Source: Pseudomonadota bacterium
GTDB lineage: Bacteria > Pseudomonadota > Gammaproteobacteria > Burkholderiales > SG8-39
Direction of reading: 5' to 3'
Assembly (NCBI GenBank): GCA_025352885.1
Contig: JANXRZ010000101.1
Span: 1-60,198, forward strand
DNA: 60,198 nt
Position numbers and translations under genes: made by a program. Positions within the stretch are counted from its first letter, which is position 1. Every line of letters begins with the position of its first letter. Positions 28,130 to 37,542 of the stretch are shown piece after piece. The notes under the pieces were generated by a model, which saw only the letters and a program-made list of their open reading frames with translations, searched no databases and was not told where the DNA came from.

Positions 28130-29781
28130 GCGTGAGTCCACTGGCCGGGACGAGCGCCCTCAACCGGCCGCCGCTGGACGTATCGGCGCTGCTTGCAGCC
28201 TACTTCGACCGTACGCCCGACCCGTCGGTGCCGGCCGAGCGCGTGGCGTTCGGCACTTCGGGGCATCGCGGCTCGCCGCTCGCGACTTCATTCAACGAGG
28301 CGCACGTCCTCGCGATCACCCAGGCGATCTGCCTGGTCCGCGCGCGTTCCGGGATCGATGGTCCGCTTTTTCTCGGCATCGATACGCATGCGGTCTCGCG
28401 GCCGGCGTTCGAAAGCGCGCTCGAAGTGCTCGCCGCAAACGGCGTCCAAGCGATGATCGCAACGAACGACGAATTCACGCCCACGCCGGCGATCTCGCAC
28501 GCGATCCTCGGCTACAACCTCGGACGCAAAGCGAGCCTGGCCGACGGCATCATCGTGACGCCCTCGCACAATCCCCCGGAAGACGGCGGCTTCAAGTACA
28601 ACCCGCCGAATGGCGGTCCCGCCGATAACGTCATCACGCGTGAAATCGAATCGCTGGCCAATGGCTTCCTCGACGTGGGCCTCGAAGGCGTTCGGCGCAT
28701 GCCGTTCAAGCGGGCGCTCGCCGCTTCGACGACCGCGTGGCACGACTACCTGGGCGCGTATGTCGAAGACCTCGGCACCGTGATCGACATGGACGCGATC
28801 CGCTCGGCCGGCATCCGCATGGGCGCCGACCCGCTTGGCGGGGCCGGTGTGCATTACTGGCGCCGCATCGCGGAGCGCTACCAGCTCAAGCTTGCAGTGA
28901 TCAGCGAGGAAGTAGACCCCGCGTTTCGCTTCATGAGCCTCGATTGGGACGGGCGCATCCGCATGGACCCGTCGTCCGCCTATGCGATGCGGCGACTGAT
29001 CGAGCAGAAAGACCGCTTCGACGTGGCCTTCGGATGCGACACCGACCACGACCGGCACGGCATCGTGACGCCCGGCACGGGATTGATGCCGTCCAACCAT
29101 TACCTTTCCACGATGATGGAGTATCTCTTCCGGCACCGTCCGGGTTGGCCGGTGCACGCTTCTATCGGCAAGACAGTGGTCAGCACCAGCATGATCGACC
29201 GCATCGCCGCGCGACTCGATCGCCCGGTCTACGAAGTCCCGGTGGGATTCAAGTGGTTCGTGGAGGGGTTGGCGGGAGGCGCGCTCGGGTGTGTCGGTGA
29301 AGAAAGCGCGGGCGCAACCTTCCTCAGGCGCGACGGAAGCGTGTGGACGACGGAAAAGGATGGGCTCATCCCGGGACTGCTGGCCGCCGAGATGACCGCC
29401 TGTCTCGGCCGCGATCCGGGCGAGGCTTACCACGCGCTCGAGGCGGAGTTTGGCGTGCTCTCGAGCGACCGCGTCGATGCGGCCGCAACGCCGGAACAGA
29501 AGGCCTTGCTCGCAATGCTTTCGCCAGACGCAATTCGCTCGGACGAACTGGCCGGCGACAAGATCATTGCCCGGCTCAGCACGGCGCCAGGCAACGGCGC
29601 GCCGATTGGCGGCGTCAAGGTGATTACCGCGTCCGGCTGGTTCGCGGCGCGGCCTTCGGGGACCGAGAACATCTACAAGATCTATGCGGAAAGCTCGAAA
29701 GGCGAAGCGCATCTCAAGCGCCTGCTCGAAGAGGCCCAATCAGTAGTAAATGCCGCGATCGGCCCCTCGACGCCGTCTTAA
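28126..29781 (+). CDS. pgm: Phosphoglucomutase (alpha-D-glucose phosphate-specific)
   Basis: Interconverts glucose-1-phosphate and glucose-6-phosphate. The 551-residue length and motifs fit the bacterial Pgm class: substrate-binding FGTSGHRG near 42-49, phosphoserine loop TPSHNP with Ser147, Mg2+ loop CDTDHDRHG (Asp305, Asp307, Asp309), and C-terminal phosphate loop RPSGTENIYKIY. It is coupled to the HAD gene (ATGA overlap) and followed after 15 bp by phosphoketolase. It can supply glucose-1-phosphate for UDP-glucose or recover that released by the GH94 domain of the upstream synthase. Confidence 0.95.
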   Translation: MSVSPLAGTSALNRPPLDVSALLAAYFDRTPDPSVPAERVAFGTSGHRGSPLATSFNEAHVLAITQAICLVRARSGIDGPLFLGIDTHAVSRPAFESALEVLAANGVQAMIATNDEFTPTPAISHAILGYNLGRKASLADGIIVTPSHNPPEDGGFKYNPPNGGPADNVITREIESLANGFLDVGLEGVRRMPFKRALAASTTAWHDYLGAYVEDLGTVIDMDAIRSAGIRMGADPLGGAGVHYWRRIAERYQLKLAVISEEVDPAFRFMSLDWDGRIRMDPSSAYAMRRLIEQKDRFDVAFGCDTDHDRHGIVTPGTGLMPSNHYLSTMMEYLFRHRPGWPVHASIGKTVVSTSMIDRIAARLDRPVYEVPVGFKWFVEGLAGGALGCVGEESAGATFLRRDGSVWTTEKDGLIPGLLAAEMTACLGRDPGEAYHALEAEFGVLSSDRVDAAATPEQKALLAMLSPDAIRSDELAGDKIIARLSTAPGNGAPIGGVKVITASGWFAARPSGTENIYKIYAESSKGEAHLKRLLEEAQSVVNAAIGPSTPS

Positions 29782-29796
29782 GCAACTGGAAGGCCC

Positions 29797-32151
29797 ATGA
29801 TGTCACCGTCCCCCGAGCTGCTGCGCAAGATCGACGCCTACTGGCGCGCGGCCAACTACCTTTCGGTCGGGCAGATCTACCTGCTTGACAACCCGCTGCT
29901 TCGCAAACCGCTCGAGCCCGCGCATCTCAAACCGCGCCTCCTCGGTCACTGGGGCACGACGCCGGGGCTTAATTTCGTCTACGTCCATCTCAACCGCGTA
30001 ATCAAAGAGCGGGACCTCGATGCCATCTACGTCACGGGCCCAGGGCATGGCGGTCCGGGGATCGTCGCAAATACTTATCTCGAGGGAACCTACAGCGAGG
30101 TCTACCCGAAAATCTCGCAGGACGAGGACGGCCTGCGGCGCCTGTTTCGCCAGTTCTCGTTTCCCGGCGGCATCCCGAGCCACGTCGCGCCCGAGACGCC
30201 GGGCTCGATCAACGAAGGCGGGGAACTCGGGTATTCGCTCTCGCACGCATTCGGCGCCGCATTCGATAATCCCTCGCTGCTTGTCGCATGCGTCGTCGGG
30301 GATGGCGAAGCCGAAACCGGTCCGCTTGCCACGAGCTGGCACTCGAACAAGTTCCTGAATCCCGCGCAGGACGGCGCAGTGCTGCCGATCCTCCACCTGA
30401 ACGGCGCCAAGATCGCCGGGCCGACCGTGCTCGCGCGCATCCCGCGCTCCGAACTCGAAGCGCTGTTTCGCGGATATGGCTATACGCCGTTGTTTGTCGA
30501 AGGCGACGACCCGATGCAGATGCACGCGCTCATGGCCTTGACCCTCGACACGGCCATCGCCCAGATCCAGCGCATCCAGAAGGACGCGCGCGACAACGGC
30601 TTTTCGCGCCGTCCGAGCTGGCCGATGATCATCCTGCGCTCGCCCAAGGGGTGGACGGGTCCCAAGGTAGTCGATGGCCAGAAGGTGGAAGGCACCTTCC
30701 GGGCACACCAGGTGCCCATGGGCGACATGGGCGCGCCGGGCCACCTGCGCATCCTGGAAGACTGGATGAAAAGCTACCGGCCAGAGGACCTGTTCGACAC
30801 TGCCGGCCGGCTCGTTCCCGAACTGGCCGATCTCGCGCCGAAAGGAGAGCGGCGCATGGGCGCGAATCCGCATGCGAACGGTGGGCTGCTGTTGCGTGAC
30901 CTGGTGATGCCCGACTTTCGCGCGTATGCGGTGACGGTGCCCGCCCCCGGCTCGACGCAAGCCGAAGCCACGCGGGTGCAGGGCACTTTCATCCGCGATG
31001 TCGTCAAGCTCAATCCGCAGAATTTCCGTGTGTTCAGCCCGGACGAGACGGCGTCGAACCGCTGGGGTGCCGTCTTCGAGGTGACCTCGCGCGCGTCGAC
31101 GGCCGAGATCCACGACGACGATGACCACGTAGGCGCGACCGGCCGCGTGATGGAAATGCTGAGCGAGCACCAGTGCGAAGGCTGGCTCGAGGGTTACCTG
31201 CTCACCGGCCGGCACGGTTTCTTGTCGTCCTACGAAGCGTTCATCCACATCGTCGATTCGATGTTCAACCAGCATGCCAAATGGCTGAAGGTCGCCAATC
31301 ACATCCCGTGGAGAAAGCCGATTGCGTCGCTGAACTACCTACTCTCTTCGCACACCTGGCGCCAGGACCACAACGGCTTCAGCCACCAGGACCCGGGGTT
31401 CATCGACCACGTCGTCAACAAGAAGGCCGAGGTGATCCGCGTGTACCTGCCGCCGGATGCCAACACGCTGCTTGCGACCACGGACCACTGCCTGCGCAGC
31501 CGCAACTACGTGAATGTCATCGTGGCCGGCAAGCAGCCGCAGGCGCAGTGGCTGGACATGGACGCGGCCGTGCGCCATTGCGAGGCCGGGATCGGGACGT
31601 GGGAGTGGGCAGGCACGGACGATGGTGCCGAGCCCGATGCGGTGCTCGCCTGCGCAGGCGACGTGCCGACGCTCGAGATCCTCGCCGCCGCGTCCATCCT
31701 CCGAGAGCGCTTGCCGGATCTCAAGGTGCGCGTCGTCAATGTCGTCGACCTCATGAAGCTGCAGCCGGCGAAGGAGCACCCGCACGGCCTCAGCGACGCG
31801 GACTTCGATCGGCTCTTCACGGTGGACAAGCCGGTCATCTTCGCCTTCCACGGCTATCCGTGGCTCATCCACCGCCTCGCTTACCGCCGCCGCAATCACG
31901 ACAACCTTCATGTGCGCGGCTACAAGGAGGAAGGCACCACGACGACACCCTTCGACATGGTTGTGGTCAATGACATGGACCGCTTCCACCTCGTGCAGGA
32001 CACGCTTCGCCGCTTGCCAAGCCTGGGCCGGCCGGCCGAGCATCTCATTGAAGAGCTCGAGGAAAAGCTCGCCCTGCACGCGCGCTACATCAGGGAGCAT
32101 GGCGTCGATATGCCCGAAGTACGCAAATGGAAGTGGGAGGACCGCGGCTAG
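29797..32151 (+). CDS. xfp: Phosphoketolase (xylulose-5-P/fructose-6-P)
   Basis: Thiamine-diphosphate enzyme splitting xylulose-5-phosphate or fructose-6-phosphate with phosphate into acetyl-phosphate plus glyceraldehyde-3-P or erythrose-4-P. The 784-residue length is standard. Motifs include [11 protein letters not shown] near 74-84, the TPP-binding [14 protein letters not shown] near 168-181, and the C-terminal [17 protein letters not shown]. Two ATG codons stand in tandem at 29797 and 29800. It ends the glucan synthase-HAD-pgm run; no ackA or pta is adjacent, so the fate of acetyl-phosphate is decided elsewhere. Confidence 0.95.
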   Translation: MMSPSPELLRKIDAYWRAANYLSVGQIYLLDNPLLRKPLEPAHLKPRLLGHWGTTPGLNFVYVHLNRVIKERDLDAIYVTGPGHGGPGIVANTYLEGTYSEVYPKISQDEDGLRRLFRQFSFPGGIPSHVAPETPGSINEGGELGYSLSHAFGAAFDNPSLLVACVVGDGEAETGPLATSWHSNKFLNPAQDGAVLPILHLNGAKIAGPTVLARIPRSELEALFRGYGYTPLFVEGDDPMQMHALMALTLDTAIAQIQRIQKDARDNGFSRRPSWPMIILRSPKGWTGPKVVDGQKVEGTFRAHQVPMGDMGAPGHLRILEDWMKSYRPEDLFDTAGRLVPELADLAPKGERRMGANPHANGGLLLRDLVMPDFRAYAVTVPAPGSTQAEATRVQGTFIRDVVKLNPQNFRVFSPDETASNRWGAVFEVTSRASTAEIHDDDDHVGATGRVMEMLSEHQCEGWLEGYLLTGRHGFLSSYEAFIHIVDSMFNQHAKWLKVANHIPWRKPIASLNYLLSSHTWRQDHNGFSHQDPGFIDHVVNKKAEVIRVYLPPDANTLLATTDHCLRSRNYVNVIVAGKQPQAQWLDMDAAVRHCEAGIGTWEWAGTDDGAEPDAVLACAGDVPTLEILAAASILRERLPDLKVRVVNVVDLMKLQPAKEHPHGLSDADFDRLFTVDKPVIFAFHGYPWLIHRLAYRRRNHDNLHVRGYKEEGTTTTPFDMVVVNDMDRFHLVQDTLRRLPSLGRPAEHLIEELEEKLALHARYIREHGVDMPEVRKWKWEDRG

Positions 32152-32158
32152 GGCGCTT

Positions 32159-32174
32159 TGTACGCAAGCGCACT
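32159..32174 (+). promoter_or_regulatory. TGTRCG element, copy 3
   Basis: TGTACG-caag-CGCACT followed by GAG, 49 bp upstream of the DUF3943 gene. The right half is also part of a second inverted repeat, GCGCACT-G-AGTGCGC at 32168-32182. Confidence 0.75.
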
Positions 32175-32223
32175 GAGTGCGCTCTGGCACCATCGAATAC
32201 TGGTGTTCCTTCGGGAGGATCAA

Positions 32224-33693
32224 ATGCGTACCAAGATTGCGTCGGCTCTCCTCGCTGCTGCCTTTACCGCGGCCTTTACCGCGGCCTTCACCGCGCACGC
32301 GGGCGCACCCTCCTTCGTCGCCACCGGCAACTCGCTCTGGGTCGCCCAGAACGAGGGGTCACTGCCGAAGCCCAAAACGGAGCCGGGCCTTGCCGTCCGG
32401 CCCGAGCGCAACCGCGATTACGCCCTGCCTGCGCTTGAGATCCTCGGCTTCGACTTCCTGCTGAACCGCTTCAACCATGCCTTCAGCGGCAGCCGGGACT
32501 ACGACGTTACCGGGGCGTCCATCCGGCGCAACCTGCGCAGCGGCTGGGGGACCGATCGGGATCCCTTCAACATCAACCAGCTCGGCCACCCGTACCAAGG
32601 CTCGATGTACCACGGGTTCGCGCGCTCGGCGGGCTTGGACTTTTGGGAGTCGATGGGGCTCACGTTCGTCGGCAGCATCGGCTGGGAACTGTTCGGCGAA
32701 AACACGCCGCCCTCGCGAAATGACCAGGTCGCAAGCGGTATCGGCGGCGCGTTCCTTGGCGAAGCGCTTTTTCGCATGGCCAGCCTGGTGCTCGAAACCG
32801 GTGGGGGCATCAAGTCACCCTTCTGGCGCGAAGTGGCCGCAGCGGCGATCTCGCCCTCCACGGGCTTCAACCGCAACGTCATGGGCCTGCGCACGGTCTT
32901 CGACAGCCACAACCCGGCGTACTACAGCCGGCTCAGCCTGGGCTTCGCGGGGACTGCGGACAATCACCCGGGCCTCTCGACAACGAAACTGCGGCGAGAG
33001 GAAGCGCAGGCCGACTTCTCGCTTGATTACGGCTTGCCGGGCAAGCCCGGCTACGACTATCGGCGCCCGTTCGACTATTTCAGCTTCCAGGCCACCGCTT
33101 CAACGGCCAACGGGTTCGAGAACGTCATGACGCGCGGCCTGCTCATCGGGCGAGGGTACGGCGAAGGCGATCGGTTCCGTGGCCTGTGGGGCCTGTACGG
33201 CAGCTACGACTACATCGCACCGCAGCTCTTTCGCGTCTCGAGCACGGCCGTGTCGCTCGGAACGACGACGCAGTGGTGGCTGACGCGTTCGATTGCGCTG
33301 CAAGGCACCGCGATGGCTGGCGCCGGCTATGCAGCAGTGGGGTCGATACGCAGCACGAGCGCGACGGACTACCACTACGGGGTTGCGCCGCAGGCGTTGA
33401 TTGCGCTGCGCCTCATCCTTGGCGAAAAAGCTTCGATCGACCTCACGGGTCGGGAATATTTCGTTAGCAAAGTCGCCGCAGGCAACCTCGGCGGCCATGA
33501 CAACATTCTGCGGGCGGACCTCGCGTTTACCTGGCGCGTCCATAAGCAGCACGCGGTCTCGCTGAAATACCTGTGGTCGCGCCGCGATGCGACGTACCCG
33601 AGCGCCTCGGACATCAGCCAGACACGCGCCACGCTTGGAATCTTCTACACCTTGATCGGCCACGACCAGTTCGGGGCGGTCGAGTACCGCTGA
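32224..33693 (+). CDS. DUF3943 domain-containing exported protein
   Basis: A 489-residue protein with an N-terminal signal peptide ending near AHAGA and a DUF3943 region (LEILGFDFLLNRFNH, NQLGHPYQGSMYHGFARS, FVGSIGWELFGEN). The C-terminal half is rich in alternating hydrophobic strands, consistent with an outer-membrane beta-barrel-like protein; that topology is inference. The function of the family is unknown. The ATG at 32224 follows GGGAGGAT. A TGTRCG element is 49 bp upstream. The signal peptide contains a triple AFTA repeat encoded by a 12-bp tandem repeat. Confidence 0.8.
   Translation: MRTKIASALLAAAFTAAFTAAFTAHAGAPSFVATGNSLWVAQNEGSLPKPKTEPGLAVRPERNRDYALPALEILGFDFLLNRFNHAFSGSRDYDVTGASIRRNLRSGWGTDRDPFNINQLGHPYQGSMYHGFARSAGLDFWESMGLTFVGSIGWELFGENTPPSRNDQVASGIGGAFLGEALFRMASLVLETGGGIKSPFWREVAAAAISPSTGFNRNVMGLRTVFDSHNPAYYSRLSLGFAGTADNHPGLSTTKLRREEAQADFSLDYGLPGKPGYDYRRPFDYFSFQATASTANGFENVMTRGLLIGRGYGEGDRFRGLWGLYGSYDYIAPQLFRVSSTAVSLGTTTQWWLTRSIALQGTAMAGAGYAAVGSIRSTSATDYHYGVAPQALIALRLILGEKASIDLTGREYFVSKVAAGNLGGHDNILRADLAFTWRVHKQHAVSLKYLWSRRDATYPSASDISQTRATLGIFYTLIGHDQFGAVEYR
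32260..32295 (+). repeat. 12-bp tandem repeat in a signal-peptide coding region
   Basis: Three copies of GCCTTTACCGCG, the last with one T-to-C change, encode AFTAAFTAAFTA in the hydrophobic core of the DUF3943 signal peptide. Copy-number change would stay in frame and alter the signal length. Confidence 0.85.
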
Positions 33694-33745
33694 TCAAGGA
33701 GTGCGCTCGCCGCCGCTTGCGGCGGGCGAACGTCCCGCATCGACT

Positions 33746-33904
33746 CTAGAGGCGGCCCATCAAGAGCAGCACGAGGAGCACTACGACGATGAGCCCGATG
33801 CCGCCGGTGGGCCCGTATCCCCAGCCGCGGCTGTGCGGCCAGGCAGGCAGGACCCCAACGAGTGCAAGTACCAGGATGATGAGGATGATCGTTCCGATCG
33901 ACAT
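33746..33904 (-). CDS. DUF3309 small membrane protein
   Basis: A 52-residue peptide with hydrophobic N-terminal (GTIILIILVLALVGVLPAW) and C-terminal (IGLIVVVLLVLLLMGRL) segments around a Gly/Trp-rich loop, the pattern of the DUF3309 family. Its function is unknown. The ATG at 33904 is set by an AAGGAGA ribosome-binding site 5 nt upstream; the frame extends to 33937 without support. A TGTRCG element lies 59 bp upstream. A GC-rich inverted repeat without a T-run sits just beyond its 3' end (33708-33729). Confidence 0.85.
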   Translation of the reverse strand: MSIGTIILIILVLALVGVLPAWPHSRGWGYGPTGGIGLIVVVLLVLLLMGRL

Positions 33905-33963
33905 GTGAGTCTCCTTGGTTCGGCGTGATTGCCGCAAGTCTGTCCGCGATGCCTAGGGAACTC

Positions 33964-33979
33964 TGTGCGCTCACGTACA
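33964..33979 (-). promoter_or_regulatory. TGTRCG element, copy 4
   Basis: On the minus strand TGTACG-tgag-CGCACA followed by GAG, 59 bp upstream of the DUF3309 start. It also lies 39 bp upstream of the divergent STAS-MlaE gene. Confidence 0.78.
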
Positions 33980-34017
33980 TACCCTTCCCCGTGCATGGAC
34001 TACCTTGCGCTTCATCT

Positions 34018-35136
34018 ATGAAGCCTGTGACGGTTGCGCCTGCCGCGCTAGCCCAGCCGACTTCGCACGAGCTTGCCTTGTCCGGTTACTGGACCGCCCT
34101 CGGGACGGGCGGCCTGGACTTCCGCAAGCTCAATGCACTGCCCCTGCCTGAGCAAGTGGTCCTGGACGGCGCCGGGGTAGAGGCGCTCGACAGCATCGGT
34201 GCGCGCATCGTGCAGAAGTGGCTGGGACTCCTGCGTGCCAAAGGGCATGCGGTGGAACTGCGCGCATGGACACCGCAGTTCTCGCGCATGCTGGCGCTTG
34301 CGGCCGAGCACTCCAAACCCGCGCCCGCCTTGCCGCCCGACATCGGCCCGTTCGAGCGCGTCGGGCGCGCAACGATCGCCTTTTTGCAAGACGCCGGCGC
34401 GCTGCTGGCCTTCGTGGGGCAGGCCGGCGTTGCACTCGCCGGATGCGTCGCACATCCCTCACGCATGCGGTGGCGCCCGGTTTTGCACAATATCCGCACT
34501 GCAGGGTTCGATGCGCTGCCGATCGTCGGGCTCCTGTCCTTCCTGCTCGGGGTCGTGGTCGCGTACCAAGCGGCCACGCAATTGCGCGCGTACGGCGGGG
34601 CAATTTTCGTAGCCGACCTGGTGGGGCTGTCGGTGCTGCGTGAATTCGCGCCGCTCATGACCGCCATCATCGTCGCCGGCCGCTCCGGTTCGGCCTATGC
34701 CGCGCAGATCGGCACGATGTCGGTAACCGAGGAGATCGACGCCCTGCGCACCATCGGAATTTCGCCGATCGAGATGCTCGTGCTCCCCAAGGTGGTTGCG
34801 CTGGTCATCGCACTGCCGCTGCTTACTCTCTTCGCTGATCTCGCCGGGGTGATGGGGGGAATGCTCATGGCACGCGGGCAACTCGGGATGGGCTTCGACG
34901 TCTTCATCGACCGCGTCACCGCCGCCGTAAGCGTGACCTCCTATCTCACGGGACTTGGCAAGGCCCCGGTGTTCGCTGCGATCATCGCGGTGGTCGGCTG
35001 CTTCCAAGGCTTTCGCACCGAAGGCGGCGCGGACGCCGTTGGCAGGCAAACGACGCGCAGCGTGGTGCATTCGATCTTTCTCGTGATCGTAGCGGACGCG
35101 CTTTTCTCCATCGTGTTCAGCTTCCTCGACCTTTGA
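34018..35136 (+). CDS. MlaE-family ABC permease with fused N-terminal STAS domain
   Basis: Inner-membrane permease of the Mla/MCE phospholipid-transport type. Residues ~1-100 form a STAS domain (VVLDGAGVEALDSIGARIVQ), which in E. coli is the separate protein MlaB. Residues ~110-372 are the MlaE permease with several membrane helices and the conserved EFAPLMTAIIVAGRSGSAYAA block around 207-227 (shown here by its ends, EFAPLMTAI and GRSGSAYAA). The ATG at 34018 gives the family length. The ATPase gene starts on the base overlapping its stop. It probably moves phospholipids between membranes with the MlaF and MlaD partners next to it. Confidence 0.88.
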   Translation: MKPVTVAPAALAQPTSHELALSGYWTALGTGGLDFRKLNALPLPEQVVLDGAGVEALDSIGARIVQKWLGLLRAKGHAVELRAWTPQFSRMLALAAEHSKPAPALPPDIGPFERVGRATIAFLQDAGALLAFVGQAGVALAGCVAHPSRMRWRPVLHNIRTAGFDALPIVGLLSFLLGVVVAYQAATQLRAYGGAIFVADLVGLSVLREFAPLMTAIIVAGRSGSAYAAQIGTMSVTEEIDALRTIGISPIEMLVLPKVVALVIALPLLTLFADLAGVMGGMLMARGQLGMGFDVFIDRVTAAVSVTSYLTGLGKAPVFAAIIAVVGCFQGFRTEGGADAVGRQTTRSVVHSIFLVIVADALFSIVFSFLDL

Positions 35137-35945
35137 TGAGCGCGGGTGAACCGGTGATCGAACTCAGCCATGTCGCGACGCGGTTCGGCGATCACGTCGT
35201 ACACCGCGACATCAACCTGGCCATCCTGCGCGGCGAAATCTTCGCACTGATCGGGGGAAGCGGTTCGGGCAAGTCCACGCTGCTGCGCGAGATGATCATG
35301 TTGCACCGTCCGGACGAGGGCACGATCCACGTGCTCGGCGTCGACATCCTGTCGCTCGACGAGCGTGCGGCGCAACAGCTCCTGCCCCGCATCGGCGTCA
35401 TGTTCCAGCAGGGCGGCCTGTTCGGGTCGCTCACCGTGCTCGAAAACGTCGGCCTGCCACTGCGCGAGCACACCTCGCTCGACAACGCGACGATCGACGA
35501 CATTGCGGCCATGAAGATCGGGCTCACGGGCCTTGCACCGGAAACCGGCGCCCAGTATCCCTCGGAGCTGAGCGGCGGCATGCTGAAACGCGCGGCGCTC
35601 GCGCGCGCACTGGCGCTCGACCCGGAGCTCCTTTTCCTGGATGAACCCACGGCGGGCCTCGACCCTTCGAGCGCCGCGGGCGTCGATGAACTCGTGCTCG
35701 CGCTCCGCGAGCAACTCGGCCTGACCGTCGTCATGATCACGCACGACCTCGACCTCCTCTGGCAGGTGGCGGACCGCGTGGCCGTGCTCGGCGAAGGCAC
35801 CTTGCAGGGCCTGGGCTCGATGCAGGAGCTCTCGCATCTCGAGGCACCCGCCGTGCGCCAGTTCTTCGACGGGCCGCGCGGCGCGGCGGCCACATTGCGC
35901 TCGAACGCCGAGCCACAAGAGAGGGTTGCATGGAAACAAAGGTGA
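35136..35945 (+). CDS. MlaF-type ABC transporter ATPase
   Basis: A 269-residue cytoplasmic ATPase energising the MlaE permease. Walker A is GGSGSGKST (40-48), the signature is LSGGMLKRA near 145, Walker B LLFLDEPTAGLD is near 165, and the switch histidine MITHD follows. The ATG at 35136 overlaps the permease stop; a TTG one codon earlier is also possible. The MCE-protein start lies inside its 3' end. The gene set E-F-D matches other Mla/MCE systems, although mlaC is not found here. Confidence 0.9.
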   Translation: MSAGEPVIELSHVATRFGDHVVHRDINLAILRGEIFALIGGSGSGKSTLLREMIMLHRPDEGTIHVLGVDILSLDERAAQQLLPRIGVMFQQGGLFGSLTVLENVGLPLREHTSLDNATIDDIAAMKIGLTGLAPETGAQYPSELSGGMLKRAALARALALDPELLFLDEPTAGLDPSSAAGVDELVLALREQLGLTVVMITHDLDLLWQVADRVAVLGEGTLQGLGSMQELSHLEAPAVRQFFDGPRGAAATLRSNAEPQERVAWKQR

Positions 35946-36877
35946 ATTACACGGTGGTCGGCGCGTTCGTGCTCGTGCTGAGCGCGCTGCTGGTTGCCGG
36001 CATCCTGTGGTTTGCGAGCGGCGGCGGCTTCCAGAAAAGCTATGACTTGTACCTCGCGCTGGTCGACGAGTCGGTGGCCGGGCTGTCGCTGAGCGCCCCG
36101 GTCAAGTACCGCGGTGTCGATGTGGGCAAGGTGAAGGACATCCGCCTCGACCCCGAGAATCCCGAGCTCGTGCGGCTCGTCTTCGCGATCGAACGCGGAA
36201 CGCCCGTGAAGGAAGACACCGAGGCCGTCCTGAAGACCCAGGGCCTTACCGGCATTGCCTACGTTGAGCTGAGCGGCGGCAGCCGCGAGTCGCCACCGCT
36301 TCGTGCAAAAACGGCAGGTGGTTACCCTGAAATCCGCACCAAGCCCTCCCTCGCCGCGCGCCTTGAGAACGTGCTGACGACGGTGCTCGCAAAACTCGAC
36401 TCGACCTCCGACAGCGTGAACAAGATCCTGAGCGAGGAGAACCTCGCAGCCTTCAAGAGCACGCTGGCCGATCTCTCCGTCGTGGCACGCACGCTCGCCT
36501 CGCGCAAGGACGCGATCGACTCGGGGATCTCGAGCGCGGCGCGCACTTTCGACAACAGCGCCAAGGTCACGGCCAAGCTGAATGCGGAACTCGGCCCGAT
36601 GCTCGACCGGCTGAGCAAAAGTGCGGAGGCGGTGACCAAGATGGGCGAGGAGACCGCCCAGGCGGCCACGAGCGCCGGGCGGACGGCCGAATCCATCGGC
36701 TCGGACGTGAAGCGCTTTTCGGCCGACACCCTGCCCGAACTGCAGCGGCTGCTGGGCGAAGTGAACGCGCTCACGGTCACGTTGCGGCGCTTCATCCATG
36801 AAACCGAGCGCAATCCGCGCGGCTTCCTGTTTGGCCGCAAACCCGTACCCGCAGGGCCCGGCGAAGCTCCGGAATGA
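35930..36877 (+). CDS. MlaD-type MCE domain protein
   Basis: A 315-residue periplasmic lipid-binding subunit with one N-terminal membrane anchor (FVLVLSALLVAGILWFAS near 13-30) and an MCE domain near 38-115 (VDESVAGLSLSAPVKYRGVDVG, shown by ends VDESVAGLS and VKYRGVDVGKV). A long helical C-terminal region (150-290) with repeated Ser/Ala/Lys heptads could form the tunnel-like needle seen in larger MCE proteins. It overlaps the ATPase gene by 16 bp and the lipoprotein gene region follows immediately. Confidence 0.9.
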   Translation: METKVNYTVVGAFVLVLSALLVAGILWFASGGGFQKSYDLYLALVDESVAGLSLSAPVKYRGVDVGKVKDIRLDPENPELVRLVFAIERGTPVKEDTEAVLKTQGLTGIAYVELSGGSRESPPLRAKTAGGYPEIRTKPSLAARLENVLTTVLAKLDSTSDSVNKILSEENLAAFKSTLADLSVVARTLASRKDAIDSGISSAARTFDNSAKVTAKLNAELGPMLDRLSKSAEAVTKMGEETAQAATSAGRTAESIGSDVKRFSADTLPELQRLLGEVNALTVTLRRFIHETERNPRGFLFGRKPVPAGPGEAPE

Positions 36878-36885
36878 GGAACACG

Positions 36886-37542
36886 ATGAAACTTGCCCAC
36901 GCCTTTGCCTGCGCCGCAGCCTTGTGTGGCGTTCTCCTTGCCGGCTGTTCAGGCCTGGCGCCCACGCGCGCGCCGACTTCTCCGACGTTTTATTCCCTGG
37001 ATTCCGGCAATGCCGCAGCCCCGGCCGCGCCTCGCCCCGCGGCAGCAGGGCGCTACACGCTCGTCGTAAACGACACCCAGGCCGCAGCTGGATACGACAG
37101 CCAGCGCATCCTGTATGTCCGCCAGCCCCATCGGCTCGAATACTTCGCGCACAGCGAATGGGTCGATCCGCCCGCCCGCATGATTTCCAGCCTCGTGGTC
37201 GGGGCGCTCGAAAAAAGTGGTGTATTTCGTGCGGTGGTGTCGGCTCCCGGATCGGCCTCGGGGGACCTCAGGCTCGAAACGGAGGTGGTGCTGCTCCAAC
37301 AGGAGTTCGCGACCAAGCCGAGCCGTGTGCGCCTCGTCCTGCGCGCCTACCTTGCCGAGGACGCAACGCGGCAGGTGCTCGCCACGCGAGACTTCGAGGC
37401 CACGGTGCCCGCAGCGAGTGACGATCCCTACGCAGGCGTGGTGGCTGCGAACGCCGCGGTGCAGAACGTCCTGGACCAGCTGGTCGCGTTCTGCGCGCAG
37501 GCCATGTCCGGCTGGCAGCCGCGGCGGCCGGCTCCGCGCTAG
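36886..37542 (+). CDS. ABC-type transport auxiliary lipoprotein (PqiC-like)
   Basis: A 218-residue lipoprotein with signal and lipobox LAGC (Cys21), then FYSLDSG and RQPHRLEYFAHSEWVDPPA, hallmarks of the auxiliary lipoprotein family (PqiC/YmbA). These associate with MCE proteins at the outer membrane. The ATG at 36886 is preferred because GAGGA lies 5 nt upstream; an ATG at 36874 overlapping the MCE stop is the alternative. It completes a four-gene STAS-E/F/D/lipoprotein operon and its stop overlaps the convergent PLD gene by 4 bp. Confidence 0.85.
   Translation: MKLAHAFACAAALCGVLLAGCSGLAPTRAPTSPTFYSLDSGNAAAPAAPRPAAAGRYTLVVNDTQAAAGYDSQRILYVRQPHRLEYFAHSEWVDPPARMISSLVVGALEKSGVFRAVVSAPGSASGDLRLETEVVLLQQEFATKPSRVRLVLRAYLAEDATRQVLATRDFEATVPAASDDPYAGVVAANAAVQNVLDQLVAFCAQAMSGWQPRRPAPR

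Noticed and set aside
28288..31302. Long minus-strand frames opposite phosphoglucomutase and phosphoketolase
   Set aside because: They mirror conserved coding sequence on the other strand and have no ribosome sites or family features.
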